From Nannocystis bainbridge (GTDB lineage: Bacteria > Myxococcota_A > Polyangia > Nannocystales > Nannocystaceae), in assembly GCF_028368995.1 (NCBI RefSeq), contig NZ_JAQNDL010000004.1, forward strand, positions 256,001 through 320,000: DNA of 64,000 bases, written 5' to 3'. Below the pieces are notes generated by a model. The model worked only from the letters and a program-made list of their open reading frames with translations, was not told the origin of the DNA and did no database searches. A program made the translations under genes and the position numbers. Position 1 is the first letter of the stretch; each line of letters opens with the position of its first letter. This document shows, one piece after another, positions 1 through 8,402 of the stretch.

Positions 1-746
1 CTGGCGCGGGCCAGCGGGCCGGCGCGCTGCTCGGGCGGGCGAGCGTCGGCCTCGGCCTCGAGCGCGCGCAGCATCAGCTCGGCGTTGCCGGCCGCCTCGG
101 CGACGCGGAACAGGTCTTGAATGAGGAGGAGGTTGCCGGGCTGCTCCTCGCCGGCGGCGATCAGCAGCGCGGCGGCGAGGTTGAGGTCGCCGCCCTGGCG
201 GGTCTCGAGCACGGCGAGGTCGCGCGCGACGGCGGCGACGGCCCGCGGGTCGTGGAGGACCTCGAGCTGGGCCTCGAGGTTGGCGACCAGGGCCATGAGG
301 TTGCCCTGCACGAGGGTGACGGCCTCGACCGAGCGCAGCACCGCGAGGTCCTTCGGGGTGGCGCGCAGGGCGGCCTGGTAACACTGCAAGGCGGCGGCGC
401 GATCCTTGAAGTGGGTCTCGACCAGCTGACCTCGCTCGCGGTAGAGCGCGGCCGCCTCGCGCGGGTGGCGAGTGGCGCGGATCTCGAGGTCGAGGTAGCG
501 GACGGAGTTGCGGATGTCGCCACGCCGGAGAAAGATCCGGTAGAGGAGGCGCATCGCCGGCCGCAGGTCCGGCACCAGCTCCAAGGCGTGGGCGAGCAGG
601 CGCTGGGCCTCGCCGTCCTCGCCGCGCACGACACACCAGCGCGCACACGTGACGGCGACCACGGCCCGGAGTTGCGGCTCACTCGTCGGTGTCCGCGACA
701 GCACCTGCAACATCTCGAGCAGGGGCATCTCGGCGGTTTCGGGCAT
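1..746 (-). CDS. TPR-like repeat protein, 3' end outside the window
   Basis: The frame starts at an ATG at 746 and stays open to the window edge, giving about 248 residues of a longer protein. The sequence is helical, rich in Ala, Leu, Arg and Glu. It shows repeated TPR-like patterns, such as AQRLLAHALELVPDL and ALQCYQAALRATPKDLAVL. There is no signal peptide and no membrane segment in the visible part, so a cytoplasmic protein-protein interaction role is likely. It lies in the same direction as the 218-aa gene upstream (start 1445), 42 bp away, so they may be cotranscribed. The function cannot be narrowed because the C-terminus is missing. Confidence 0.75.
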   Translation of the reverse strand, partial: MPETAEMPLLEMLQVLSRTPTSEPQLRAVVAVTCARWCVVRGEDGEAQRLLAHALELVPDLRPAMRLLYRIFLRRGDIRNSVRYLDLEIRATRHPREAAALYRERGQLVETHFKDRAAALQCYQAALRATPKDLAVLRSVEAVTLVQGNLMALVANLEAQLEVLHDPRAVAAVARDLAVLETRQGGDLNLAAALLIAAGEEQPGNLLLIQDLFRVAEAAGNAELMLRALEAEADARPPEQRAGPLARA

Positions 747-788
747 CGCTCGGGCGGCAGTCTACACCGGGGCGCGCGGCCGGAATAC

Positions 789-1445
789 CTAGGACAGGGC
801 GTGGGAATAATCGCCGAGCGTGTAGGTGTGGGGCTCAGACCCGCCCTGCGCCCGCCGCTGCGCCAAAAGATCGACGATGAGGGCGATCGTCTCGAAGCGG
901 GTGGTCAGGGTGTAAAATTGATCCTCGGGGACCGGCGGGACCGCGATCAGCCGCTCCTCGATGAAAGCGGCGTCGCTCGCCCCGTCGGGCTCGGACCCGC
1001 CCCGGATGTCGAGGTGCAGGCCGCAGTCGATGTCCTCGTCGTCCGGCTCGCTGCCGAGGATCGCGGACAGCGCGAGCGCGACCGGCGTGAAGTGGAGGTA
1101 GGCGGCCCCGAGCAGCAGGCGGAAGCCTCGCGGATCGCCGGCGCGCCCGACCCACGTGCCGCCGAACTCGCGCCGCACCAGCTCGCCGAAGTACGCCCCG
1201 GCCGAGGCGGCCAGGAGATCGAGGATCGGCGCCCGCGTCTCGCTGCGGGCCAGCGAGAGGTAGTGATCGAGGAAGGCGAGCGAGGTGACGGAGCCGTCGA
1301 GCTCGACGCCGAGAGCGCGCTTGACCTGGTCGCGCAGCTGTCGTTCGAGATCGCCCACGGCGGCGTCGAGCGCGGCGGCGTCGGGGCCGGCGGTCCGGGG
1401 GGTCGCGTCCGGTGGGACCGGTGGGGTCGAAGGCGTGTCGGTCAT
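789..1445 (-). CDS. hypothetical protein, 218 aa
   Basis: I do not recognise this family. The 218-residue protein starts at an ATG at 1445. It has a Pro-rich N-terminus (first 25 residues), then a compact alpha-helical domain with Tyr- and Leu-rich stretches such as FLDHYLSLARSETRAPILDL. There is an acidic patch around EPDDEDIDCGLHLDI. No signal peptide or membrane segment is visible. It is transcribed divergently from the large gene starting at 1483, so the 37-bp gap must hold promoters or ribosome-binding sites for both. Amino-acid composition and codon use match real genes here, with GC concentrated at third codon positions. Confidence 0.8.
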   Translation of the reverse strand: MTDTPSTPPVPPDATPRTAGPDAAALDAAVGDLERQLRDQVKRALGVELDGSVTSLAFLDHYLSLARSETRAPILDLLAASAGAYFGELVRREFGGTWVGRAGDPRGFRLLLGAAYLHFTPVALALSAILGSEPDDEDIDCGLHLDIRGGSEPDGASDAAFIEERLIAVPPVPEDQFYTLTTRFETIALIVDLLAQRRAQGGSEPHTYTLGDYSHALS

Positions 1446-1482
1446 CGGCGCGGCAGCTTTACACCGTCCGCGGGCGGACGCT

Positions 1483-4400
1483 ATGGTCGCGCGAGTGTCG
1501 AATCAAGGCGACTGGAGCTGGTCCGAAGAGGCCCTCTATGCGTGCCCGTGCGGCTCGCTGGTGGTGGCCCGAAGGTGGCGCTGGCTCGATCGTCAGGCAC
1601 GGCCCGAGCTGGTGGCGACGCTGCGGGCCAGCGGCCCCCTCGTGGGCGCGTGTTCGCGCTGCCGCCGCCCGGCGACCGGCGGCGGGGCGTGGCTCGAGGT
1701 CGACGCGGATCGCGGGGCCGCGACGCTGGTGCTCAGCGCCGATCGCCGCGGAGATCTGATCGCCGCGCTGCAGGCCCACCTGGTCGCGCTGCAGGCCCGG
1801 CCCGAGCAGGCGGCGCCGTGGCTGCTGCAGCCGGAGGTCGCGTTCGTGCCGGTGCCGCCGCCGTGGGCCGAGGAGGCCGGCGAGGCGGCGCCCGAGCTGT
1901 CGCCGTGGCCGGGCCCGGCGCTCGGCTCGCGGGCCCAGGACTCGGGCGTGCGGGTCAGCGAGCCGGCCCGCCTCGGCGACGAGCCGGCTGGCGCGGGGGC
2001 CAGGGCGGAAGAGACAGGTGCGAAGGGGCATGTCCCCGGGGCCAGGGCCGAAGAGCCAGGTTCGAAGGGACATGTCCCGGTGGCCAGGAGCGCAGGCTCC
2101 GGCGAGGCGCCGCGGGGCGCGGGCTCGGGGCCGAGCGAGGCGGCGCGGGGCGACGCAGTGCAGGCGCGGCGGCGCGAGGGCTCGGGCGCGGTGACGGCCG
2201 CGGGCCGCCGGCGCGAGGGCTCCGACCCGGCCGCGGCGGCCCAGGCGCGGCGGCGCGAGGGCTCCGACCCGGCCGCGGCGGCGCAGGCGCGGCGGCGCGA
2301 GGCTTCGGGGCCGAGCGAGGCGGCCCAGGCGCGGCTGCGCGAGGGCTCCGGGCCGAGCGAGGCCGAGGCCCGGGCGGTCCGGGCCAGCCGCGGCAACAGT
2401 GAGTCGGCGCTGCAGGACACGTTCCCGGGCCGTCGGCGCGGGCGCTCGGCCGAGGACGTCGGGCTCGAGGAGCAGGGCAGCCTGGTGTCGGCGGCGCGGC
2501 GCTCGTTCGAGGCCAGCGGCCAGGGCAAGCCGGGCGAGCCGGGCGGGCGGCGGCCGGGGGCGGTGCTCGAAGGGACAGGTACGAACGGACAGGACGCTTC
2601 GGCCATGTCCTCCGGGGCAGGTCGGCGCGACGAGCCGGGCGGCGGGCGGCGAGCCGACGCGGCCGCGGCGGGCCCCGGGGAGGCCGGTGGCGCCGGTCGG
2701 CGCGCGGGCGCGGAGGCGCGGCCCGAGGCGGCCGGCGCGAGCGGGCAGGACGCCGCGGGGCAGGCCGCGGGTCGGCGGCCGGCGGCGGTGCTCGAGCCCG
2801 GCGACGCGGTCCGGCGGCCGGGGGCGGTGCTGGAAGGTACAGGTTCGAACGGACAGGACGCTTCGGCCATGTCCGCAGGGACAGGTCGGCCGGGCGACGC
2901 GGTCCGGCGGCCGGCCGCGGTGATCGAGCCGGGCGACGCGGTCCGGCGGCCCGGGGCGGTGCTCGAGCCGGGCGACGCGGGGTCGCGCCGGGGCTTGCCC
3001 GAAGGGACAGGTTCGAACGGACAGGATGCTTCGGCCATGTCCTCCGGGGCAGGTCGGCGGCCGGGCGCGGTGCTGGAGCCCGGCGACGCGGCGCGGCGGC
3101 CGGGGCTCGAGGGCGCGAGCGGGCCGGACGCAGCGGCCTCCGGCCGGCGGCCCACGGTGGCGCTGGAGCCCGGCGACGGGGTCCGGCGGCCGGGGGCGGT
3201 GCTGGAGCCCGGCGAGGCGAACCGGCGGCCCGGGCTGAGCGAAGGGACAGGTGCAAACGGACAGGATGCTTCGGGCATGTCCTCAGGGCCAGGTCACCGC
3301 GCCGACGAGGGCGCGCGGCGGCCGGGGGCGGTGCTCGAGGGCCCGGGCGAGGGCGGCGCGCGGGCGATCGAGGATGCGACGACGCGGCGACCCGGGGCGG
3401 TGCTCGAAGGGACAGGTGCGAACCGACAGGAACCCGCGGCCATGTCCGCAGGGACAGGTCGGCGCGACGATCCGGGCGGCCGACGGGGGCCCGAGCCGGG
3501 CGCCGAGGGCGACCCGGAGCGGTCGGCCCTGCGCGCGGCGGTGGCCCGGGCGTTGACGCCGGCGGCGCCGCCGGAGAGCGGGCCGCCTCGGCCAGCGGCG
3601 GTGCTGCCAGGGCCGGCGGAGGCGAGCGCGGCCGAGAGCAGCGGGACGTGGTCGCGGCGCCAGGTCGAGGCGGCCGACGCGGCGGCCCGGCGCAACCTCG
3701 AGGGCAGCGACAGCCGGCAGGTCAGCGAGGCGGCGATCACCGGGACCTGGCCCAAGCGCCAGATCCTCGAGGGCCCGGCCGACAGCGGGCCGGGCTGGCG
3801 CCGCGAGGAGGAGCCGCGCACGGGGCGACCGAGCCGCGCCCCGGCGCCGCCGCCGGTGCGCCTCGGGGCCGATGTCCAGCGGACCGCGCTGGGCAGCCTC
3901 GGTCGCGACGGCGGGGTTGTGCAGCTGACGGCCAACGTCAACGAGGCGACGGCGCGGGTGTGGGCGACGGCGCCGGTCAAGGTCCGGCCGATCCACCTGC
4001 GCGGGCTCGGCTATCCGCTGGTTGGCGTGCGCGCGGTGGCCGAGGCCGGCGGCGAGCCGCTGGTGATCGACGCGGTGGTCGATGTCGGCGAGCCGATGAC
4101 GCTCGACCTCTTCAAGCAGCTGACCCGCGAGTTCAAGATCCGCCTGGCGCTGCCCGGCACGCATCGCGAGCTGGTGGCGCCGGAGCTGCAACGCAACGCG
4201 GCGTCGTGCCTCGAGAGCGCGCAAGCGCAGCTCGGCACCGGCGAGTTCCCGCCCGACGCGTACCGCACGGCCCGCGAGCTGCTGACCGGGCAGAGCGCGG
4301 CGCAGCGGCTCGAGCCGGCCCGCACGCCGATCGGCGAGTCGCTGGCCGAGACCAGCCGCGAGTCGGCGGCGGCGGCGTGGCTGGCGCTCGAGCGGCTCGA

Positions 4401-5505
4401 CCAGGGATCGCGCAAGGACAACCTGGGGCGTCTGCTCGAGGTCGACGGGCTGGGGGTCGAGACGTACGAGAAGATCCGCTCGACCGTGCTCGGCGCGGCG
4501 ATCGAATTCGGGCTGCCGGCCCCGGCCCGCTTCTGGCGCCGCTGGCTCGGCTCCGACCAGGCGCGCGACGTGGGGACCTTCGTGCAGAAGCTCATCGCAG
4601 CGCGCACGGCGTCGATCGCCCGCGGGGAGGACCTCGACGCCGACCAGGCCGAGGCCGCCTGGCGCGGGATCCTCGACCTGTGCCAGCACAAGAACCTGAC
4701 CCCGCCGCCGGAGCTGTCCAAGGCGCTCGGGCTCGGCAAGGTGACGACCGGCCGGCGCGCCAGCCAGCCGCAGATCAAGGCGGCGGCCGAGGTCCGGGAG
4801 GCGGCGCCGGTGCAGGAGGCGCGGTCGCAGGCCCGTCTGCGCGAGCTGACGGCCCGCCTGCGCGGCGCCCCGGCGGACAGCGATGTCCGGGCGGTGGTCG
4901 GCAGCTTGCCGGAATTGGCCGAAGCCGACGTCGCCAGTCTGATGCCGGTGCTGGCGGAGCTCGGTCCGCGCATCGGGCCGGAGCTGCTGGCCTGCCTGCG
5001 GGCGCCGCAGAGGCACGTGCGCCAGGCGGCGGCGATCCTGCTGGGCCACCTCGGCGAGCGCAAGGCCGAGGGTCCGCTGGTGACGATGCTCGGCGACGAA
5101 CCCAGCGGCGGGTGGGTCGATGCGGCCCGCGCGCTCGGCAACCTGGGGCCGCGGGTGGTCGGGCCGCTGTGCAACCTGCTCCGGAGCACCCCGAGCGGCC
5201 GCAAAGAGGCGGTCGGGGCGCGGGTCGCCCGCGCGCTGGCGGAGCTGATCAAGGCCGAGGGCGCGGGGCCGGGCGGGTCGGGCCGGGTCGCGGTCGAGAA
5301 TTTGCTGGAGGTCGCCGACCCGTCGGTATCCTCCGCGGCCCGCCGTGCGCTTGCTACACTGGGCGCCGTGCGGGACGAGGTCGACGGCGAAGAGGCCGAG
5401 GCGTCACGCCGGTTCTCTCGGCTGGCGTCCGACGCGATCGCGCCGGAGCTCGACGCCGCCGAGGACGACGAGGTCGACGAAGTCGAAGTGGAAGTCGGGG
5501 ACTGA
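1483..5505 (+). CDS. large disordered protein with N-terminal Cys motif and C-terminal HEAT-like repeats
   Basis: This is a 1340-aa protein of unknown function. Residues 1-130 carry a CPCG...CSRC pattern that could bind zinc, similar in look to CpXC-type domains. Residues about 160-780 are low complexity, rich in Arg, Pro, Gly and Ala, with recurring RRPGAVLEPGDAV and GTGSNGQDASAMS segments. The latter are translations of a DNA-level hairpin repeat. From about residue 800 the protein is ordered and conserved-looking. Residues about 1130-1295 resemble HEAT repeats (AAAILLGHLGERKAEGPLV). The tail is acidic. The start at 1483 was chosen because the Cys domain begins there; the open frame extends further upstream but overlaps the divergent gene. 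The stop shares one base with the next start (TGATG), so translation is probably coupled to the phosphoesterase. Confidence 0.85.
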   Translation: MVARVSNQGDWSWSEEALYACPCGSLVVARRWRWLDRQARPELVATLRASGPLVGACSRCRRPATGGGAWLEVDADRGAATLVLSADRRGDLIAALQAHLVALQARPEQAAPWLLQPEVAFVPVPPPWAEEAGEAAPELSPWPGPALGSRAQDSGVRVSEPARLGDEPAGAGARAEETGAKGHVPGARAEEPGSKGHVPVARSAGSGEAPRGAGSGPSEAARGDAVQARRREGSGAVTAAGRRREGSDPAAAAQARRREGSDPAAAAQARRREASGPSEAAQARLREGSGPSEAEARAVRASRGNSESALQDTFPGRRRGRSAEDVGLEEQGSLVSAARRSFEASGQGKPGEPGGRRPGAVLEGTGTNGQDASAMSSGAGRRDEPGGGRRADAAAAGPGEAGGAGRRAGAEARPEAAGASGQDAAGQAAGRRPAAVLEPGDAVRRPGAVLEGTGSNGQDASAMSAGTGRPGDAVRRPAAVIEPGDAVRRPGAVLEPGDAGSRRGLPEGTGSNGQDASAMSSGAGRRPGAVLEPGDAARRPGLEGASGPDAAASGRRPTVALEPGDGVRRPGAVLEPGEANRRPGLSEGTGANGQDASGMSSGPGHRADEGARRPGAVLEGPGEGGARAIEDATTRRPGAVLEGTGANRQEPAAMSAGTGRRDDPGGRRGPEPGAEGDPERSALRAAVARALTPAAPPESGPPRPAAVLPGPAEASAAESSGTWSRRQVEAADAAARRNLEGSDSRQVSEAAITGTWPKRQILEGPADSGPGWRREEEPRTGRPSRAPAPPPVRLGADVQRTALGSLGRDGGVVQLTANVNEATARVWATAPVKVRPIHLRGLGYPLVGVRAVAEAGGEPLVIDAVVDVGEPMTLDLFKQLTREFKIRLALPGTHRELVAPELQRNAASCLESAQAQLGTGEFPPDAYRTARELLTGQSAAQRLEPARTPIGESLAETSRESAAAAWLALERLDQGSRKDNLGRLLEVDGLGVETYEKIRSTVLGAAIEFGLPAPARFWRRWLGSDQARDVGTFVQKLIAARTASIARGEDLDADQAEAAWRGILDLCQHKNLTPPPELSKALGLGKVTTGRRASQPQIKAAAEVREAAPVQEARSQARLRELTARLRGAPADSDVRAVVGSLPELAEADVASLMPVLAELGPRIGPELLACLRAPQRHVRQAAAILLGHLGERKAEGPLVTMLGDEPSGGWVDAARALGNLGPRVVGPLCNLLRSTPSGRKEAVGARVARALAELIKAEGAGPGGSGRVAVENLLEVADPSVSSAARRALATLGAVRDEVDGEEAEASRRFSRLASDAIAPELDAAEDDEVDEVEVEVGD
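2009..3462 (+). repeat. hairpin-repeat units embedded in the coding sequence
   Basis: Seven units of a related repeat lie in frame in the low-complexity part of the 1340-aa protein. Two short ones are at about 2009-2036 and 2051-2078. Five longer ones of roughly 56 bp start near 2570, 2832, 3001, 3241 and 3406. The long unit runs GAAGGGACAGGT, then a TTCGAACGGACAGGA-like stretch, then GGCCATGTCC and a closing GGGCAGGTCGG-like end. Two copies contain an exact TGTCC-N4-GGACA hairpin (2870-2883 and 3443-3456). One contains GGACATGTCC (2068-2077). Confidence 0.85.
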
Positions 5506-6239
5506 TGCGCTACGGGATCTTCAGTGATGTCCACGCCAACCTGGATGCCCTCGAGGCGGTCCTCCGCTCGTTCGAACGCGAGAAGATCGACGCGCTGGTG
5601 TGCCTCGGCGACACCGTCGGGTACGGCTCGCAGCCGAACGACTGCTGCGACATCGTCAAGCGCGTCACTCGCTACACGATCCTCGGCAACCACGACGCGG
5701 CGGTCGCCGGCCGCATGGACTACAGCTACTACTACGACGCGGCCCGCGAGGCGCTCGACTGGCACTCGCGCCAGCTGACCGCCGAGAACATGGGCTGGCT
5801 GCGCAAGCTCAACTACTTCGAGCGCGACGGGGCGACCCACTTCTGCCACGGCTCGCCGGTCGACCTCGAGGAGTTCGAGTACATCTTCAGCGTCGAGCAG
5901 GCGGCCACGTGCATCCCGATCTGGGACAGCCTCGGCCAGATCACTTTCATCGGCCACTCGCACCTGTGCAAGGCGTTCGCCATCGGCCGCGAGCGCGTGT
6001 ACGAGGTGGTGACCAAGGAATTCGAGATCCACCCCGAGTTCCGCTACATCGTCTCGGTCGGCTCGGTCGGCCAGCCCCGCGACCACGACCCGCGCGCGAG
6101 CTACACGATCTACGACTCGGGCCGCGGCAAGTTCGAGTTCAAGCGCGTCGAGTACGATGTCGGCGCGGCGGCGCGGAAGATCTTCAACGACGCCCGCCTG
6201 TCCGACAGCTTCGGCGCGCGGCTGTTCGCCGGGGTGTGA
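5505..6239 (+). CDS. metallophosphoesterase (calcineurin-like)
   Basis: This 244-aa cytoplasmic protein has the full set of binuclear metallophosphoesterase motifs: DVHAN (D-x-H) at the N-terminus, GDTVGYG (GD), LGNHDA (GNHD) and, near the C-terminus, FCHGSP and FIGHSH (GHxH). The order and spacing fit the YfcE/ApaH-like branch whose members hydrolyse phosphodiesters or phosphoproteins. The exact substrate cannot be read. The ATG overlaps the stop of the 1340-aa upstream gene by one base, which suggests coupled translation and a shared operon. A perfect 22-bp palindrome follows its stop codon. Confidence 0.93.
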   Translation: MRYGIFSDVHANLDALEAVLRSFEREKIDALVCLGDTVGYGSQPNDCCDIVKRVTRYTILGNHDAAVAGRMDYSYYYDAAREALDWHSRQLTAENMGWLRKLNYFERDGATHFCHGSPVDLEEFEYIFSVEQAATCIPIWDSLGQITFIGHSHLCKAFAIGRERVYEVVTKEFEIHPEFRYIVSVGSVGQPRDHDPRASYTIYDSGRGKFEFKRVEYDVGAAARKIFNDARLSDSFGARLFAGV

Positions 6240-6245
6240 GGCTGT

Positions 6246-6267
6246 CCCCGCGGACATGTCCGCGGGG
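6246..6267. terminator. perfect 22-bp palindrome in a convergent gap
   Basis: The half-sites CCCCGCGGACA and TGTCCGCGGGG meet with no spacer, centred on GGACATGTCC. It begins 7 bp after the metallophosphoesterase stop, facing the stop of a minus-strand gene at 6306, so it is placed like a bidirectional terminator. There is no T-tract. It belongs to the dispersed GGACATGTCC family. Confidence 0.55.
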
Positions 6268-6305
6268 TCATGTGTGAGCGCTCGCGCCGCGCGGGCCGCC
6301 CGCGC

Positions 6306-6728
6306 TCAGTCGTCGTCGTTCGTGCCGCAGGGCTTCAGCGCGGCCTCGACGTCCGCCGGCAGCCTCGGGCACGCGTCGGGCCGGAGGAGCGGCTGGCAGC
6401 CCTCCCACGAGTCGGCTTCGTCGCAGACGAGCATGTCCTCGAGGCAGTCGTTGTACTCGCGGTGCTGGTCGACGAAGCACTCGAGCGACTTCTTGGAGGC
6501 CTTCTTGTCGACGGCGAGGGCGTCCTCGAGGCACTCGCGGTCGAACGGGCTGAGGAAGGAGCCGAACTGCGCCTCGCAGGCGGCGCGGTCGGGGAACACG
6601 TTGGTGCAGTCGCAGATGAGGTCGATCGACTTCTCCGACTCGGCGTCCATCTGGTTCAGCAGGGAGTTGACCGAACAGCCGGGGGCGAGCGCGACGAACA
6701 GGGCGAGCGTGGAGGCGCGGCGCTTCAT
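6306..6728 (-). CDS. small Cys-rich lipoprotein
   Basis: This 140-aa protein begins MKRRASTLALFVALAPGC, a classic lipoprotein signal with lipobox LAPGC and lipidated Cys18. The mature part contains further cysteines (CDCTN, AACEAQF, ECLEDA, LECFVD, DCLEDML, VCDEAD, GCQPLL, ACPRL), suggesting a disulfide-stabilised helical domain, and ends in an acidic NDDD tail. It is probably exported and anchored in an envelope membrane. The start at 6728 was chosen because the signal peptide begins there; a longer upstream open frame is not protein-like. The family is not recognised. It converges with the metallophosphoesterase gene. Confidence 0.85.
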   Translation of the reverse strand: MKRRASTLALFVALAPGCSVNSLLNQMDAESEKSIDLICDCTNVFPDRAACEAQFGSFLSPFDRECLEDALAVDKKASKKSLECFVDQHREYNDCLEDMLVCDEADSWEGCQPLLRPDACPRLPADVEAALKPCGTNDDD

Positions 6729-6814
6729 GCCGGCATGGTAGGCGACGGGACCGGGCGATGGCGCGCCCTCGCGGGCCGACGCGGCGGGCCCGGGCTTGTT
6801 AGGCTGGACGGCGC

Positions 6815-7273
6815 ATGGGCAGCTACCGCCTGACCTGGCGGCCACTCGCGGGCGGCCACCTCGCCATCGGTCACAAGCCAGGACGCGACCTGCGACAGGC
6901 GCTGGCGGAGACCGGCTGCACGCACGTGCTGAGCCTGCTGGCCGACCACGAGGCGGGCGTGCCGGCGAGCGGGGTGCAACTGCGGCTGCCGCTGGCCTCG
7001 GCCGAGCCGCCAGGGCCGGAGCGCAGCGCGGAGGTGCGGGCCTGCTTCGCCGAATTGCAGGGGCTGCTGGCCGGCGGGGCGAAGATCTACGTCCACTGCT
7101 CGGCCGGGCTGCACCGCACGGGCATGGTGGCGCACGGGTTGCTGCGCTACCTGGGCCTGGGGCCCGCGGAGGCGCTGGCGCGCCTGGGGGAGCTGCGCGA
7201 GGCGACGGCGCAGGCGGCCACGGAGCCACGGCTGCGCTGGGGCGAGCAGTTCGCGGCGGACGAGCCGGGCTGA
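6815..7273 (+). CDS. dual-specificity/tyrosine-type protein phosphatase
   Basis: This 152-aa cytoplasmic enzyme has the Cys-based phosphatase loop HCSAGLHRTG (HCx5R followed by T) at residues about 91-100. Further upstream is a VLSLLADHEAG segment in the position of the general-acid loop, Asp included. Its length and layout fit compact dual-specificity phosphatases, which remove phosphate from Tyr and Ser/Thr residues or from small phosphorylated substrates. The many Ser/Thr kinases nearby make a counter-signalling role reasonable, but this is inference. It is divergent from the lipoprotein gene at 6306-6728 and convergent with the MBL hydrolase operon. Confidence 0.88.
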   Translation: MGSYRLTWRPLAGGHLAIGHKPGRDLRQALAETGCTHVLSLLADHEAGVPASGVQLRLPLASAEPPGPERSAEVRACFAELQGLLAGGAKIYVHCSAGLHRTGMVAHGLLRYLGLGPAEALARLGELREATAQAATEPRLRWGEQFAADEPG

Positions 7274-7453
7274 GGCGGGGTCGAGCGCCTCGCGGACGTG
7301 GGCGCGAGGGCTCGCGGCAGGCTGAGCACGCCGCCATGTCGGCGATGTCGAGGCGCCTGCCAGATAACGGACGCAGGCGAGGCGTGAAGTCCGACCGTCG
7401 GCGGACCGGCGTCGAGCGGCTTCGCGGGCTGCGATATCGTGGTGACCGATCGG

Positions 7454-7529
7454 GCATGTCTTCGGCGACATGCTCGTGAGGACATGCGCATACGGACATG
7501 TCAAAGAGGGCATGTCCCTGCGGACATGC
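7454..7529. repeat. cluster of GACATGTC-type hairpins in a convergent gap
   Basis: The 262-bp gap between two convergent genes holds several copies of the dispersed hairpin. GCATGTC and GACATGC pair around a TTCGGC loop (7454-7473). GCATGTCC and GGACATGC pair around CTGC (7510-7529). Further GGACATG half-sites lie between them. The position, between two facing stop codons, suggests a bidirectional transcription stop or mRNA 3'-end barrier. Confidence 0.6.
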
Positions 7530-7535
7530 TCGCGC

Positions 7536-8402
7536 TCACGCGTCGCCGAGGTTGAGCGGAATCTTCAAAAAGCTGCGGCCGCTCGGGCCCGGGCTCGGCA
7601 GGCGGCCGCCGGCGATGTTGACCTGGACGCTGGGGTAGAGCAGCTTGGGGGCGTCGAGGGTGGCGTCGCGGGCGGTGCGGAAGGCGACGAAGTCGTCCTC
7701 CTCGCGGCCGGCGGGCAGCTGGATGTTGTCGGCCTTTTGCTCGCCGACGGTGGTCTGCCAGGCGAGCGGGCGGCCGCCGGGCTGGTAGTCGTGGCACACG
7801 AACATGCGCGTGACGTCGGGGAGGGCGTAGAGGCGGCCGGTGATCGAGCGCCACAGGGCGCGCGCGCTGCCGGCCGGGAAGTCGCAGCGGCCGGCGCCGT
7901 AGTCGGGCATGAACATGGCGTCGCCGACGAACACGGCGTCGCCGATCCGGTAGCTCATGCAGGCGGGGGTGTGGCCGGGCGTGGCGATGGCCTCGACCTG
8001 GAGGGCGCCGACGGCGAAGCGCTCGCCGTCGCCGAGCAGGCGGTCGAACTGGCTGCCGTCGACGGGGAACCCGGGGCCGAGATCGTAGATGTCGCGGAAG
8101 ACGGCCTGGACCTCGGTGATGGCGGCGCCGATCGCCAGCGGGACGCCCGGGAACCGCCGCTTCAGCACCTGCGAGCCCGACAGGTGGTCGGCGTGGGCAT
8201 GCGTCTCGAGCAGCATGCCGAGCCGCAGATCGAGGGCGCGGATCCGGGTGGCGATCGCGGTGACCGACTCCTCCCACACCTTCGAGCCGACCGGCTCGTA
8301 GTCGAGGACGGGATCGATGACGAGGGCGTCGCGCGTGCGCGGGTCGTACACCAGGTACGAGAGGGTGTTGGTGCGAGCGTCGTAGAAGTGCTCGATCTTC
8401 AT
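7536..8402 (-). CDS. MBL-fold hydrolase, persulfide dioxygenase/Blh-like
   Basis: This 288-aa metallo-beta-lactamase-fold protein has the metal-ligand motifs THAHADH, a TPGHTPA histidine, the bridging-Asp motif VFVGDAMFM and CHDY. Length and motifs match the ETHE1/Blh group, which includes glutathione or CoA persulfide dioxygenases acting in sulfide detoxification. Its ATG overlaps the stop of the upstream YeeE/YedE gene (ATGA), so it is the last gene of a translationally coupled operon of sulfur transport genes. That context supports a sulfur role. There is no rhodanese domain and no ArsR-type repressor gene next to it. Confidence 0.88.
   Translation of the reverse strand: MKIEHFYDARTNTLSYLVYDPRTRDALVIDPVLDYEPVGSKVWEESVTAIATRIRALDLRLGMLLETHAHADHLSGSQVLKRRFPGVPLAIGAAITEVQAVFRDIYDLGPGFPVDGSQFDRLLGDGERFAVGALQVEAIATPGHTPACMSYRIGDAVFVGDAMFMPDYGAGRCDFPAGSARALWRSITGRLYALPDVTRMFVCHDYQPGGRPLAWQTTVGEQKADNIQLPAGREEDDFVAFRTARDATLDAPKLLYPSVQVNIAGGRLPSPGPSGRSFLKIPLNLGDA

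Noticed and set aside
2585..3430. GGTTCGAA-like strings resembling a tRNA T-loop
   Set aside because: They are part of the hairpin repeat unit; no acceptor stem or anticodon arm can be drawn around them.
3648..5504. An in-frame upstream extension of the metallophosphoesterase
   Set aside because: The extension overlaps the ordered, HEAT-like end of the 1340-aa protein in another frame. The ATG at 5505 gives exactly the family N-terminus.
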